The translations under genes were made by a program, and so were the position numbers. The notes beneath the pieces are model-generated. The model was not told the origin of the DNA. It saw only the letters and a list, made by a program, of their open reading frames with translations, and searched no databases. From positions 124,001-188,000 of the forward strand of contig NZ_BJUZ01000003.1 in NCBI RefSeq assembly GCF_007988885.1: a stretch of 64,000 nt of DNA, given 5' to 3'. This document shows positions 1-9,006 of this stretch, piece by piece (the first letter of the stretch is position 1; the number at the start of each line of letters is the position of its first letter). Origin of the DNA: Gluconobacter wancherniae NBRC 103581 (GTDB lineage: Bacteria > Pseudomonadota > Alphaproteobacteria > Acetobacterales > Acetobacteraceae).

Positions 1-1
1 T

Positions 2-757
2 GAAGCTGGCATATGGATTTTGCCTGCTCCGCTGATATTCCGGCATTCTCTTGAAGACCCGACCGAGGTTTTTGACACGATGCAGACGCCGGGCGCAAAG
101 ATCCGCCTGGGGGTCGCACATGGCTCTATCAGGGATTTCGGTGCTCAGGGTGATACGAAAAATCAGATCACGCCTGATCGGGCGAAAAGATCAAACCTCG
201 ATTATCTCGCGCTGGGCGACTGGCATGGAATGCTCAGGGTAGATGCCAGGACCTGGTATTCAGGCACACCAGAAACAGACCGTTTTCAACGTGATGCGCC
301 AGGACAGGCTCTGGTTGTTGAACTCAGATCAGGTGATGAGCCTGTTGTGACGCCTATCAGAACCGGGCGCTTCCAGTGGTTGAAGCGTGAGTGCACCATT
401 CATGATCAAGCCTCGTTTGAGGCTGATCTCAGGCAATTGCTTGAGGATATAAATTCGTCCGATACGCTTTTGGATCTGACACTGGATGGTATTGTTAGTC
501 TTGGTGAGCGCGTCTCTATTTTGCGGATGTTGGAAAATGATCTCAGACATCGCCTGCGCTATCTGGAAGTAAATGCTGACAATTTGATCGCGCAGCCAAG
601 TGCAGATGACCTCGATGAGCTGGCGCATGAAGGCATTCTGGGCGCGGCAGCTGCACAGCTCAAAGCCTTGAGCGAGGCTCAAGGTCCGGAAGCCATCACA
701 GCGCGTCGTGCGCTTGAGAGACTGTTTATCGAATATAACCGTGAGGAGCGGACATGA
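2..757 (+). CDS. SbcD/YhaO-like metallophosphoesterase, 5' end outside window
   Basis: The reading frame is open from the first bases of the window, so this is the C-terminal part of a longer protein; a TTG at position 20 is internal and not a credible start. The visible part carries GVAHGS and LALGDWHG, which match the late metal-binding motifs of calcineurin-like phosphoesterases (histidines ligating the di-metal centre), followed by a long helical C-terminal part. In the SbcCD/Mre11-Rad50 class the phosphoesterase is the nuclease that trims DNA ends under control of an ABC-type ATPase. The next gene is such an ATPase and overlaps this one by an ATGA, which supports translational coupling and a two-subunit complex. 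The N-terminal metal motifs cannot be seen, so nuclease activity is inferred from family and context. Confidence 0.85.
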   Translation, partial: EAGIWILPAPLIFRHSLEDPTEVFDTMQTPGAKIRLGVAHGSIRDFGAQGDTKNQITPDRAKRSNLDYLALGDWHGMLRVDARTWYSGTPETDRFQRDAPGQALVVELRSGDEPVVTPIRTGRFQWLKRECTIHDQASFEADLRQLLEDINSSDTLLDLTLDGIVSLGERVSILRMLENDLRHRLRYLEVNADNLIAQPSADDLDELAHEGILGAAAAQLKALSEAQGPEAITARRALERLFIEYNREERT

Positions 758-3414
758 GTTTTGCCATCCGCAAGGTCAGGCTCGAGCAGTTTCGTAAATT
801 CCGGGCACCTTTGACGCTGGATGGTCTGGGCTCAGGCCTCAATATTATTATTGAACCCAACGAAACTGGTAAATCGACTCTTCTGGAAGCGTTGCGGGCA
901 GCATTTTTCGTCCGCCACAATACACGCAACCAACTGGCCCAGTCATTTGCGCCTTATGGTGAGGCTGTTGGCCCGGAAATCACGGTCGCATTCGAAGTTG
1001 ATGGTGATGAGTGGAGCGTTCAGAAGCGCTTTCTCAGAGGTCCGTCGATCGCTGTTACAGGTCCTGCTGGGCGTAGTCAGGGAGATGAGGCTGAGGTCCG
1101 GCTGAATGATCTGTTTGGTGCAGTAAGAGATACCAGCCGGAACGGAGACATCGCGAATTACGGCCCTCTTGGGCTGCTATGGGTTGCACAGACAGAAGCG
1201 CTTGCCGTTTCCGCTCCTGGCCATATCGTCCGTGCGACGGTGACATCTGCGCTTGAGACAGAAGTGGGCTCTATTCTGGGTGGAGAAGCCTACCAGAAAG
1301 TCAGGGACAGAGTGGACATTCAGTATCAGAAATACTGGAGCCCAAGTGGTCAGAAGCGGGAATTGCAGAAAGCTGCACAGGAGCAGAGCGACAGGGCCGC
1401 AGAACATTTACGCGAAGTGAGTGAGCGACTTGTTGTTCTGGAAAGAACATTTTCAGAGCGCGATAATCTCCAGCTTCGCCTGAAAGTTCTCCAGCGTGAA
1501 CTGCAGGATGAGACCGATCAGGTGGAACGGGAAAATCTCCTCCAATCTCTCGAAATTGCACGCGCTGCAGGACAAATTCTAAAGACCCGGCAAGCTGAAC
1601 AGGATACTGCAAAGGCGAAATTGCAAAGCCTGGAAGATCTGAAGGTACGTCATCAGAAAGCTGTTCAGGCGCGTGATAAAGCGACGCTTTCCGTCGACGA
1701 TATTAAAGCTCGGCGCTCCAGAACAACGGAAGCTTTGATTGCCGCCAGAGAAAAATCGATTGAGGCCCGAAACGCTCTGGATCTTGCCAGGAAAACTTGG
1801 CAGGAGGCACGGCACAGGCTTGAAACTGCTCAAACAGCCTTGCTTCAAAATCAAAGACAGGCAGCGATAAAGCTTGCCCGACAACGTTTTGAAGACATGC
1901 TGGTTTTGGAAGAGAAATCTCAGAACGCTACGGCACTTGTAGCATTGAAAATTCCATCTGCTCAGATGGCTGTGCTCGAAGCCTGTGAGCAGGAAAAAAT
2001 GAAAGCGCAGGCTGTCGTAAATGCAGGCGCAACGCGATTGGTTTTTCGAGGAAACGCTGGCGATATTTTACTGGATGGTATGCCAGTTCTTACCGATGAT
2101 CTGGCACTGACACGGGAAACAATACTTCGGTTCGGGAGTGCTGAAGTATTGATCAGCCCGTCCAAAGCGACATTGAGTGCTGATGAGCAATTTTTGATGG
2201 CAACCCGTAAACAGAAGGCATTGCTGGACGAACTTGGGGTAGCAGATATTGATGCTGCACGGGCACGAAATGAGAATGCCCATGAAGCGGCTGCGACATT
2301 GCGGGTTCTGACGGCACAGATGGAGGCTTTAGCGCCTGCAGATGAGCGCATAGACCTTGCAAGTGGAAAAGACGCGCTCCGGTTATTCATATCGACGCTG
2401 GGAAAAAATGAGTCGCTGCCAGTAGTAGAAATTCCTGATATCGCGCTACTGCAACGCGAATGCGAAGAGACCGAAATCGCTGTTTCCAGAGCCGAAGGAG
2501 CGCAGAACAGCGCGATCGAAGTGCAACGCGATCTCGAATTACGGGATACTCCTCTGGCTGTTAGCGAAGCCCAGTCTGTCAGCGAACTCGGTAGCGCCAC
2601 TGCCGAAATTAATAACATTGAGGAGCGCTCCGAATGGAAGGGGCTTGAAGTTAGCCTTGAGCAGGCAAAGCAACAGGCTGTGCACGCCAGTGTTCTGCTG
2701 TCAGATGCGGAGAAAAACGCTTCTGTGTATGATGCCCTTACCATTAATAAAAAAATTGAAACTCTGGATTCACGCAGGAAAACTGCCCTTGATTCCCGAA
2801 ACCAGCTCGAAAAAGAAATAGCTCGCCTAGAAGGCATTATTCAAAGCGAAGGTGGTCTTGGTCTGGCGGATCAGAAAATTGCTGCGGACGAAGAGCTGGC
2901 GCGAGCACGGGCGACACAAACGCGCGTGCAGCAGGATGCAGATACATATAAACTGCTTCGCGAAACTCTGGAAAATGCGCGCCGAGAAACGGCTTCAAAA
3001 TTTGTCAGTCCCGTCACCCGGCGGGCCAAGCGATATATCGATCGGCTACTTCCTGATTGTGATCTGACATTTTCAGATGATCTGGGGCTGACAGGCATTA
3101 AAAGAAACGAAACCGAAGAAATATGTGGAAACCTGTCGCGCGGAACGCAGGAACAACTTGCGGTTCTGACCCGAATTGCGTTTGCGGAGCTTCTACTCGA
3201 GCAGGGAAAGCCCGTTTCTTTGATCCTGGATGATCCTTTTGTTTATTCAGATGATGCTCGTTTGGATACGATGATCGAGATCCTGACAGAGGTTTCTGAA
3301 AAAATGCAGGTGATTGTCCTGACTTGCCGAGATCGGGCGTTTCGTCATCTGACAGATGCCCGGCTCGTTATGTCCGATGAGTTTAATAATGGCCTGATGG
3401 AGCAGAGTATCTAG
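754..3414 (+). CDS. SbcC/YhaN-like ATPase of DNA repair, large coiled-coil protein
   Basis: 886 residues with the Rad50/SbcC plan. The N-terminal Walker A is EPNETGKST at residues 34-42. A long region of roughly residues 200-770 is rich in heptad-like Glu, Lys, Arg, Gln and Ala and should form coiled coils, broken by a less helical stretch around 400-470. The C-terminal half of the ATPase has the ABC signature LSRGTQEQ near 794-801 and a Walker B with ILDDPF near 824-829 followed by SDD. No CxxC zinc hook is visible in the middle, so it resembles the shorter YhaN type rather than classical SbcC. It overlaps the phosphoesterase by four bases. The likely role is ATP-driven control of the partner nuclease in end processing or repair. 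Codon use is more AT-rich than in the rfb genes. Confidence 0.85.
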   Translation: MSFAIRKVRLEQFRKFRAPLTLDGLGSGLNIIIEPNETGKSTLLEALRAAFFVRHNTRNQLAQSFAPYGEAVGPEITVAFEVDGDEWSVQKRFLRGPSIAVTGPAGRSQGDEAEVRLNDLFGAVRDTSRNGDIANYGPLGLLWVAQTEALAVSAPGHIVRATVTSALETEVGSILGGEAYQKVRDRVDIQYQKYWSPSGQKRELQKAAQEQSDRAAEHLREVSERLVVLERTFSERDNLQLRLKVLQRELQDETDQVERENLLQSLEIARAAGQILKTRQAEQDTAKAKLQSLEDLKVRHQKAVQARDKATLSVDDIKARRSRTTEALIAAREKSIEARNALDLARKTWQEARHRLETAQTALLQNQRQAAIKLARQRFEDMLVLEEKSQNATALVALKIPSAQMAVLEACEQEKMKAQAVVNAGATRLVFRGNAGDILLDGMPVLTDDLALTRETILRFGSAEVLISPSKATLSADEQFLMATRKQKALLDELGVADIDAARARNENAHEAAATLRVLTAQMEALAPADERIDLASGKDALRLFISTLGKNESLPVVEIPDIALLQRECEETEIAVSRAEGAQNSAIEVQRDLELRDTPLAVSEAQSVSELGSATAEINNIEERSEWKGLEVSLEQAKQQAVHASVLLSDAEKNASVYDALTINKKIETLDSRRKTALDSRNQLEKEIARLEGIIQSEGGLGLADQKIAADEELARARATQTRVQQDADTYKLLRETLENARRETASKFVSPVTRRAKRYIDRLLPDCDLTFSDDLGLTGIKRNETEEICGNLSRGTQEQLAVLTRIAFAELLLEQGKPVSLILDDPFVYSDDARLDTMIEILTEVSEKMQVIVLTCRDRAFRHLTDARLVMSDEFNNGLMEQSI

Positions 3415-3441
3415 AAATTATTGCATCACCATCAGGCCATT
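3388..3441. terminator. 13-bp perfect hairpin at the convergent end of the SbcC-like gene
   Basis: AATGGCCTGATGG at 3388-3400 is exactly complementary to CCATCAGGCCATT at 3429-3441, with a 28-base loop that contains the stop codon of the ATPase gene. The left arm lies inside the coding sequence. The position between converging genes fits a bidirectional transcription end or a 3' stabilising structure. There is no long T run on either side, so intrinsic termination is not certain. Confidence 0.55.
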
Positions 3442-3458
3442 TAAATTCCAGTCGGTAA

Positions 3459-4145
3459 TTATCCTTTGAAATCCGGTAATTCATTGACTGCCACTACCCG
3501 CCACATCCCATTGATGCGTTCGATAATCGAAATCGAAAGATTTTGGATCGTGAAACGCAAGGCCGTATCCGGGTGGACGCCAAGCGCGTGCGCCAGTGCC
3601 GCGCGGATCGCACCACCGTGACTTACGACGACCATGTCATGACCTTCATTGGCAGTCGCCAGTTCTTCGAGCGCATGAGACACCCGGGCACATACGTCCA
3701 GCATGCTCTCTCCACCTGGCGGAAGCTCACTCGCGCAAAGTGACCAGAAAGGGTGAGGAGGCAATTTCAGGCATGCCGAAAACTGCTCATGTGGCGTTCC
3801 GTGCCAGTCCCCAATTGATTGCTCAACAAAGCGGCCATCTGTTGAAATGTTATCCTGAAAATTCCCCGCCCGGCGAATTTCGGAAGCAGTATCCTTTGCT
3901 CTTTGGAGAGGTGAACTGAACCAGCGTGCGTCCTGCGGCAGGCGTCGCGCCAGCGCGGCGTAGCCTCCCTGTTGTTCTGCCATGGCGTCCCGGCAAAGAG
4001 GCACATCCAGTGCGCCATACATCGTCTTGCGCGCAGAGGCTTCCACCACGGCATGGCGGATTAACCAGAACCGCGTTATGCCTCGGGGAAGTTCGGGCGT
4101 GTCCAGGAAGTGCCCATGCGGGACCGCTTTGTTTTCACTGTTCAT
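3459..4145 (-). CDS. Histidine phosphatase family protein (phosphoglycerate mutase-like)
   Basis: About 228 residues from the ATG at 4145, which reduces overlap with the upstream gene to a few bases; the frame is open further to 4190. The N-terminal catalytic motif is LIRHAVVEA, with the phospho-accepting histidine after the arginine, and the second half has VVSHGGAIRA with the second active-site histidine. This is the plan of the phosphoglycerate mutase/alpha-ribazole phosphatase branch. No cobalamin genes lie nearby, so alpha-ribazole phosphate is not supported as substrate. The start overlaps the end of the PLP protein gene by 11 bases, so the two are probably co-translated and may act on the same metabolite. 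Substrate unknown. Confidence 0.8.
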   Translation of the reverse strand: MNSENKAVPHGHFLDTPELPRGITRFWLIRHAVVEASARKTMYGALDVPLCRDAMAEQQGGYAALARRLPQDARWFSSPLQRAKDTASEIRRAGNFQDNISTDGRFVEQSIGDWHGTPHEQFSACLKLPPHPFWSLCASELPPGGESMLDVCARVSHALEELATANEGHDMVVVSHGGAIRAALAHALGVHPDTALRFTIQNLSISIIERINGMWRVVAVNELPDFKG

Positions 4146-6183
4146 GATAGGGTGCGTACCGGGGGGCGGGATTAACGTCCAGCAGGACATTCCAGTGTTT
4201 TCGGATGAGTTCCAGTTTTAGAAGAACCCGTTGTGCGTCTGTGCATTCCCGCTTGAGCCGACGCGCTTCATCAAGGCCTTCATGCGATGGTTCTCCTGAA
4301 ACCAGGCGCGCTCCGGCGCATAATCTCAAAGCTCCCGCATACCCATCCACGTCCGGGTGTGAAACGGGAACAGGCTGGCCCAGTACGCACATCAACGACG
4401 CTTCGCCTTCCTGTATCCATGGTGAGAGATCTGCATTCAGCCATTTGTGTAAGTGGCGGGCATCTTCCAGATTCAGCGGAGCACCTGGTCGATTTGGGTC
4501 CTGAACGAGGAAGGACAATATGGTTGGCACTGCATCCCAGAAACCATCATCCGGGCGAGCGGGCACTGGTAGCGGCGTTAGTGCGGGGGCATCATCAAGC
4601 ATTTTCCGTGCTTCGGTCATGAAGCAGTTCAATCGCCTGCGAATGATTGCGTCTGGTAGCACAAACAACGCATCCATCTCAGCAATTGCTGCATGCCACC
4701 GAAGTGCCAGCCCAATATTATGGCCTGGTTTGAAAGCCTGATCATCTGCGTGCTCTGGCCATTCATCACGGTGGCTGTAATTTCGCAGACCCTTTGGTAG
4801 TTTGTAATTCCCAATTGTCGCACACATGCTGTCGGGCAGAAGAATGGCTCCGCAAAATGGAGGGCCGGTGAAGAATTTTGAACCCGTCACCATGACCATG
4901 ATGCCGCTCTCAACCCATTCCGTCACTCTGTGTGGACTGAGGCGAGCCTGGCACGCATCCACGACAACGGTAATGTCTGAACCCAAAAGCAGACGCAGTT
5001 CATCTACGAGCGCCATACTCGGTGCGGCGATACCGGTCTTGGACTGGTCCAGACGATGAAGCAGGACATGTCGGCCCGCTGCAAATTCCTGCATTGCCAG
5101 AGATCGGCACTCTGCATCGATGTCTTCAACGGGACGAGCAGTGCCATCCGGATGACGGATGGCAACACCCAGAAGATGCACATCTTCGTCGAAACCTTCG
5201 ATCAGATCGCCTTTCCCGACAGTGCTGGCACAGGCGCTGTCTGTTGCGAAATGCCGTCCTCTGGCGGCAAGCGGAACGCCACTCCCCGTTTCATCGGGGG
5301 CAATCAGAATGTTGCTGATAGGTTTGGTGTTTTGCCCGGCAACGATTGCCAGAACTGCAAGCTCACAATCTGTTCCTGATGCGGAAAGAAGAACAGCGTT
5401 TTCGGATAAACCAAAATGCCGTCCGATCGCTTCACGAGCCGTCCTGACAAGTGCTTCCTGCGCTGTATCCGGGTCGTGGTCTGACAGTAATGTTGCCATC
5501 ATCCTGCGTCGTGCGGATTCTGCGCCCCCAAATCCACGCTCCGAGAGTGATGACGCTGTCGATGACCCAAAAGTGACTGCCCATGGACGCGGCCGGTGGG
5601 AGCAGGAATATCGATTAAGTCCTGTCACAGGATCAACGGACAGGCGAGAATCCCCACCACTGCTCATCAATGTTTCTGCGGGGGCAATAACAGGCCACAG
5701 ACCAGCCAGAACCGGTTGTAAACGTTCGGCATTCTGCGCTGTGAATGTAACTTCTACGGGGAGCAGGCCGGAAAGCTGAGGCCATGTCTGCAGAAGCGTT
5801 GCTGCGTCTGGCGCTGTCGTGGAAAACGAAGTCAGGAAGTCTGGAAGGGGAGGGGCGTCCGTTGTATCCAGGGCATGGAATAACGCCGCAACACGGGCAG
5901 CCGCAAAACTGGCTATTGCAGGGTGTACGCCACTTTCCAGCAGACGCATCAGTTCAATAGCATGACGAAGTATGGTGGGCGCCAGCTCCGGGCGCTCCAT
6001 ACACTGTCTACCCAGTTTAAGAGTGAACTTCATGCCGGGAAGAGGGCGAGTTGCTCCTTCTACCAGGCGGAAGGGGAGCGGAAGGGACATATCGAGCGCT
6101 GGCATAAGCCCGTCAGCGACAACCCTCAGATCAGGTCTTTCAAGCACCCTCGTCAGGGCATCGGTCAAAACATCGGCCAGCAC
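4135..6183 (-). CDS. Large PLP-dependent (class V aminotransferase-like) protein with N-terminal extension, function unknown
   Basis: 682 residues. From about residue 200 onward the protein reads as a fold-type I PLP enzyme: a phosphate-binding loop SASGTD at 267-272, an aspartate pair-like VVVDACQAR around 406-414 (D409 would contact the pyridine nitrogen), and a probable Schiff-base lysine K436 in VTGSKFFTGPPF. About 180-200 residues precede this, without clear motifs and mainly helical, and about 180 follow. Typical class V aminotransferases are near 400 residues, so the size is unusual. It is followed by an overlapping histidine phosphatase gene and diverges from the dTDP-rhamnose operon. 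I do not recognise a named family. Transaminase, desulfurase, lyase and decarboxylase chemistry all remain possible; only the PLP fold is well supported. Confidence 0.7.
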   Translation of the reverse strand: MLADVLTDALTRVLERPDLRVVADGLMPALDMSLPLPFRLVEGATRPLPGMKFTLKLGRQCMERPELAPTILRHAIELMRLLESGVHPAIASFAAARVAALFHALDTTDAPPLPDFLTSFSTTAPDAATLLQTWPQLSGLLPVEVTFTAQNAERLQPVLAGLWPVIAPAETLMSSGGDSRLSVDPVTGLNRYSCSHRPRPWAVTFGSSTASSLSERGFGGAESARRRMMATLLSDHDPDTAQEALVRTAREAIGRHFGLSENAVLLSASGTDCELAVLAIVAGQNTKPISNILIAPDETGSGVPLAARGRHFATDSACASTVGKGDLIEGFDEDVHLLGVAIRHPDGTARPVEDIDAECRSLAMQEFAAGRHVLLHRLDQSKTGIAAPSMALVDELRLLLGSDITVVVDACQARLSPHRVTEWVESGIMVMVTGSKFFTGPPFCGAILLPDSMCATIGNYKLPKGLRNYSHRDEWPEHADDQAFKPGHNIGLALRWHAAIAEMDALFVLPDAIIRRRLNCFMTEARKMLDDAPALTPLPVPARPDDGFWDAVPTILSFLVQDPNRPGAPLNLEDARHLHKWLNADLSPWIQEGEASLMCVLGQPVPVSHPDVDGYAGALRLCAGARLVSGEPSHEGLDEARRLKRECTDAQRVLLKLELIRKHWNVLLDVNPAPRYAPYHEQ

Positions 6184-6375
6184 ACTCTAGTTCCCTGTCC
6201 TTTTCGTGACGAAGACTGGGTAGCCTATCCATGGAAATGGTGCGAGAGGCTTGGACAATCTTCATATGATGAAACCTGTGTTAAAAATTTAGAATGGATT
6301 GCCCATATTTTCTAACGCTGTAAGAATGAAGTGGACAAATCTTCGGGGGTAACCCCGTCCATTATAGGGGTTCAG

Positions 6376-7431
6376 ATGCGTATCTTGCTGACAGGTGGCT
6401 GTGGCTTCATAGGCTCGGCTGTTGTGCGTCATCTTATCAGGAATACAAGTCATAGTGTCATTAACGTGGACTGCATGACTTATGCAGCCTCAGAAGAGAC
6501 CGTGTCTGAAGTTTCTGCGGACCCGCGTTACACGCATGTCCGGGCAAATATTGTCAATGGATCGGAGATGCAGAAGCTTTTTGATGAGCATCGCCCCGAA
6601 GCCGTCATGCATCTGGCAGCAGAAAGCCACGTTGACCGCTCGATTGATGGCCCTGGAATTTTTGTCCAGACCAACGTTGTTGGAACTTACTCCCTGCTTG
6701 AAGCCGCTCGGAAATACTGGAGCGCGCTCCCGGCCGAAGAACAGGCGGCTTTCCGCTTCCATCATATTTCTACAGATGAGGTATTCGGGCACCTTGAGCC
6801 TCAGGATCCTCCCTTCACGGAAACAACGCCATACGATCCGCGCAGCCCGTATTCAGCCTCCAAGGCGGCATCGGATCATCTGGTCCGCGCCTGGTATCAT
6901 ACCTATGGGCTTCCGACTTTCGTAACGAACACCACAAACAATTATGGCGTATGGCACTTCCCGGAGAAGCTCATACCGCTGGTCACGATCAACGCAATCG
7001 AAGGCCGCGAACTTCCCGTATACGGGAAAGGTGAAAACGTCCGTGACTGGCTTTTTGTCGAGGATCACGCTGAGGCACTCGTCCGTGCTGTTGAGATTGG
7101 CAAGCCCGGCGAAACATACGCGATTGGTGCACGCCAGCCGCGCACCAATCTTGATGTGGTCAAGACGATCTGTAAGGTTCTGGATGAGCTTCAGCCTGAT
7201 CCTGCTGGCCCGCGTGAGCGTCTGATCCGCTTTGTGACAGATCGCCCTGGCCATGATTTCCGCTATGAGATCGATCCGACGCACGCGGAAACCGAACTCG
7301 ACTGGAAAGCCAAGAACGACTTCGAAACCGGCATTCGCAAGACCGTTCAGTGGTATCTTGATAACCGCGCATGGTGGGAAGGTATCCGCTCCAAGCGTTA
7401 TACTGGCCAGAGACTGGGAACACGTTCATGA
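6376..7431 (+). CDS. rfbB: dTDP-glucose 4,6-dehydratase
   Basis: About 351 residues from the ATG at 6376, which has AGGGG at 6366-6370 as ribosome binding site; the open frame reaches back to a GTG at 6331 but the Rossmann start [14 protein letters not shown] argues for 6376. This is an extended short-chain dehydrogenase: the GGCGFIG NAD-binding loop is at the N-terminus, STDEVFG supplies the substrate-contacting TDE, and YSASKAASD holds the YxxxK catalytic pair. It converts dTDP-glucose to dTDP-4-keto-6-deoxyglucose, step two of dTDP-L-rhamnose synthesis. It is the first gene of the rfbBACD run and overlaps rfbA by ATGA. Confidence 0.95.
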   Translation: MRILLTGGCGFIGSAVVRHLIRNTSHSVINVDCMTYAASEETVSEVSADPRYTHVRANIVNGSEMQKLFDEHRPEAVMHLAAESHVDRSIDGPGIFVQTNVVGTYSLLEAARKYWSALPAEEQAAFRFHHISTDEVFGHLEPQDPPFTETTPYDPRSPYSASKAASDHLVRAWYHTYGLPTFVTNTTNNYGVWHFPEKLIPLVTINAIEGRELPVYGKGENVRDWLFVEDHAEALVRAVEIGKPGETYAIGARQPRTNLDVVKTICKVLDELQPDPAGPRERLIRFVTDRPGHDFRYEIDPTHAETELDWKAKNDFETGIRKTVQWYLDNRAWWEGIRSKRYTGQRLGTRS

Positions 7432-8330
7432 GCACTGTCGAAACAAAGGCCATGAAGGGCATCATTCTTGCCGGTGGGTCGGGCACGCGCCTGTATCCCA
7501 TGACGCTTGCGGCGTCCAAGCAACTGCTGCCTGTCTACGACAAGCCTATGATCTACTACCCGCTCGCCACGCTTATGCTGGCGGGCATCCGGGAAATCAT
7601 GATCATTACCACCCCCCACGACATGGAGCAGTTCCAGCGTCTGCTTGGGGATGGTTCGCAGTTCGGGATAAAGTTCGAATATCGCGTCCAGCCTTCGCCT
7701 GACGGTTTGGCACAGGCCTTCCTGATCGCTGAAGACTGGCTTGAAAACTCTCCCTGCGCGCTGGCGCTTGGCGATAACCTCATTTTCGCAGATCATCTGG
7801 GTGTTCTGCTTCGTGCGGCTTCAAACCGTCCTCAGGGCGCTACGGTGTTTGCATATCAGGTCCGCGACCCCGAGCGTTATGGCGTCGTCACGTTTGATGA
7901 GAGTGGACGTGCTCTTGAAGTGGTTGAAAAGCCAACGGAGCCGAATTCAAACTGGGCGGTCACCGGTCTGTATTTCTATGACAGCCGCGTGGTCGAACTG
8001 GCCAAGAAGGTCAAACCCAGCCCGCGTGGTGAGTTGGAAATCACTGACCTGAACCGCATGTATCTTGAAGAAGGCACTCTGCATGTCGATCGTCTGGGTC
8101 GCGGTTGCGCTTGGCTGGACGCGGGGATGCCAGACAGCCTGATGCAGGCTGGTACGTTCGTGCAGACGATCCAGTCCCGTCAGGGTATGCTTGTCGGCTC
8201 TCCGGCAGAAGTTGCTTTTCGTATGGGCTTCATCACGGCGGATCAGCTCCGTGAGCATGCCAAGATGATGGGCAAGACCGAGCTTGGCCGGATGCTTAAA
8301 GAACTTGCAGACCACGCACACACGGTTTGA
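7428..8330 (+). CDS. rfbA: Glucose-1-phosphate thymidylyltransferase
   Basis: About 300 residues from the ATG at 7428, in an ATGA overlap with rfbB; the frame is open upstream to 7371 but that part lies inside rfbB. The nucleotidyltransferase signature [11 protein letters not shown] is at the N-terminus, and [18 protein letters not shown] and EVVEKP follow in the order of the RmlA family. It makes dTDP-glucose from dTTP and glucose-1-phosphate, the first committed step of dTDP-L-rhamnose synthesis, and is normally feedback-inhibited by dTDP-rhamnose. About 100 bases with a strong hairpin separate it from rfbC. Confidence 0.95.
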   Translation: MSTVETKAMKGIILAGGSGTRLYPMTLAASKQLLPVYDKPMIYYPLATLMLAGIREIMIITTPHDMEQFQRLLGDGSQFGIKFEYRVQPSPDGLAQAFLIAEDWLENSPCALALGDNLIFADHLGVLLRAASNRPQGATVFAYQVRDPERYGVVTFDESGRALEVVEKPTEPNSNWAVTGLYFYDSRVVELAKKVKPSPRGELEITDLNRMYLEEGTLHVDRLGRGCAWLDAGMPDSLMQAGTFVQTIQSRQGMLVGSPAEVAFRMGFITADQLREHAKMMGKTELGRMLKELADHAHTV

Positions 8331-8374
8331 AGCCGGGCGCACTGGTGCCCACACGCCTGGCAATTGCCAGGGAA

Positions 8375-8411
8375 GCTTTCCAGATCAGGGGCAACCCCTG
8401 GCCTGGAAAGC
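8375..8411 (+). other. Two-tier hairpin between rfbA and rfbC
   Basis: GCTTTCCAG at 8375-8383 pairs with CTGGAAAGC at 8403-8411. Inside it CAGGGG at 8386-8391 pairs with CCCCTG at 8395-8400 around a three-base loop, with AT opposite GC as a small internal loop. No T run follows, so it is not a canonical terminator. In a transcript crossing rfbBACD it could stabilise or process the mRNA, or partially block transcription. Confidence 0.65.
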
Positions 8412-8434
8412 CCTAATTCTGAAAGGTTCTGAGC

Positions 8435-8998
8435 ATGAAGGTCGAACGTCTCGCGATTCCGGACGTCATTCTCGTCACGCCACCACGCTTCAGCGATAAT
8501 CGCGGGTTTTTCTCCGAGACTTACAATGCGACGCGCATGCATGATGCGGGCATCGAACTTCCGTTTGTGCAGGATAACCAGAGCCTTTCCCGCCAGAAGG
8601 GCGTGGTTCGTGGGCTGCATTGCCAGCTGGCACCTTATGAACAGGGCAAGCTTGTCCGTGTAACTCAGGGGGCCATCTGGGACGTGGCCGTTGATGCGCG
8701 CACTGGATCCCCAACTTATGGAAAGTGGGTCGCTGCTGAGCTTTCTGCAGAAAATTGGTCCCAACTCTGGGTACCGCCGGGCTTTCTGCATGGCTTCGTG
8801 ACGCTCGAAGAAGACACTGTCGTGCAGTACAAATGCACGTCTCTGTATGACAAAGCATCCGAGCGCGCGGTAATCTGGAACTGTCCGGAACTGAAGATTG
8901 ACTGGCCTGTTTCCGAAGCTGATGCCGTTCTGTCCGACAAGGACCTGATTGCCCCGCATTTCTCCGAAGCCAAGGGCTGGTTCCCGTACGAAAAGTGA
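8435..8998 (+). CDS. rfbC: dTDP-4-dehydrorhamnose 3,5-epimerase
   Basis: 187 residues, the usual length of RmlC cupin enzymes. VTPPRFSDNRGFFSETYN at the N-terminus, the GVVRGLHCQ segment with the catalytic histidine, and the late VPPGFLHGFVTL are all characteristic. It epimerises dTDP-4-keto-6-deoxyglucose at C3 and C5 to the L-lyxo ketosugar used by RfbD. It starts about 100 bases after rfbA, beyond the hairpin, and touches rfbD. Confidence 0.95.
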   Translation: MKVERLAIPDVILVTPPRFSDNRGFFSETYNATRMHDAGIELPFVQDNQSLSRQKGVVRGLHCQLAPYEQGKLVRVTQGAIWDVAVDARTGSPTYGKWVAAELSAENWSQLWVPPGFLHGFVTLEEDTVVQYKCTSLYDKASERAVIWNCPELKIDWPVSEADAVLSDKDLIAPHFSEAKGWFPYEK

Positions 8999-9006
8999 GC
9001 CCAGAC

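Noticed and set aside
1962-2837. 291-codon open frame on the minus strand
   Set aside because: Ser/Ala/Arg-rich shadow of the coiled-coil part of the SbcC-like gene.
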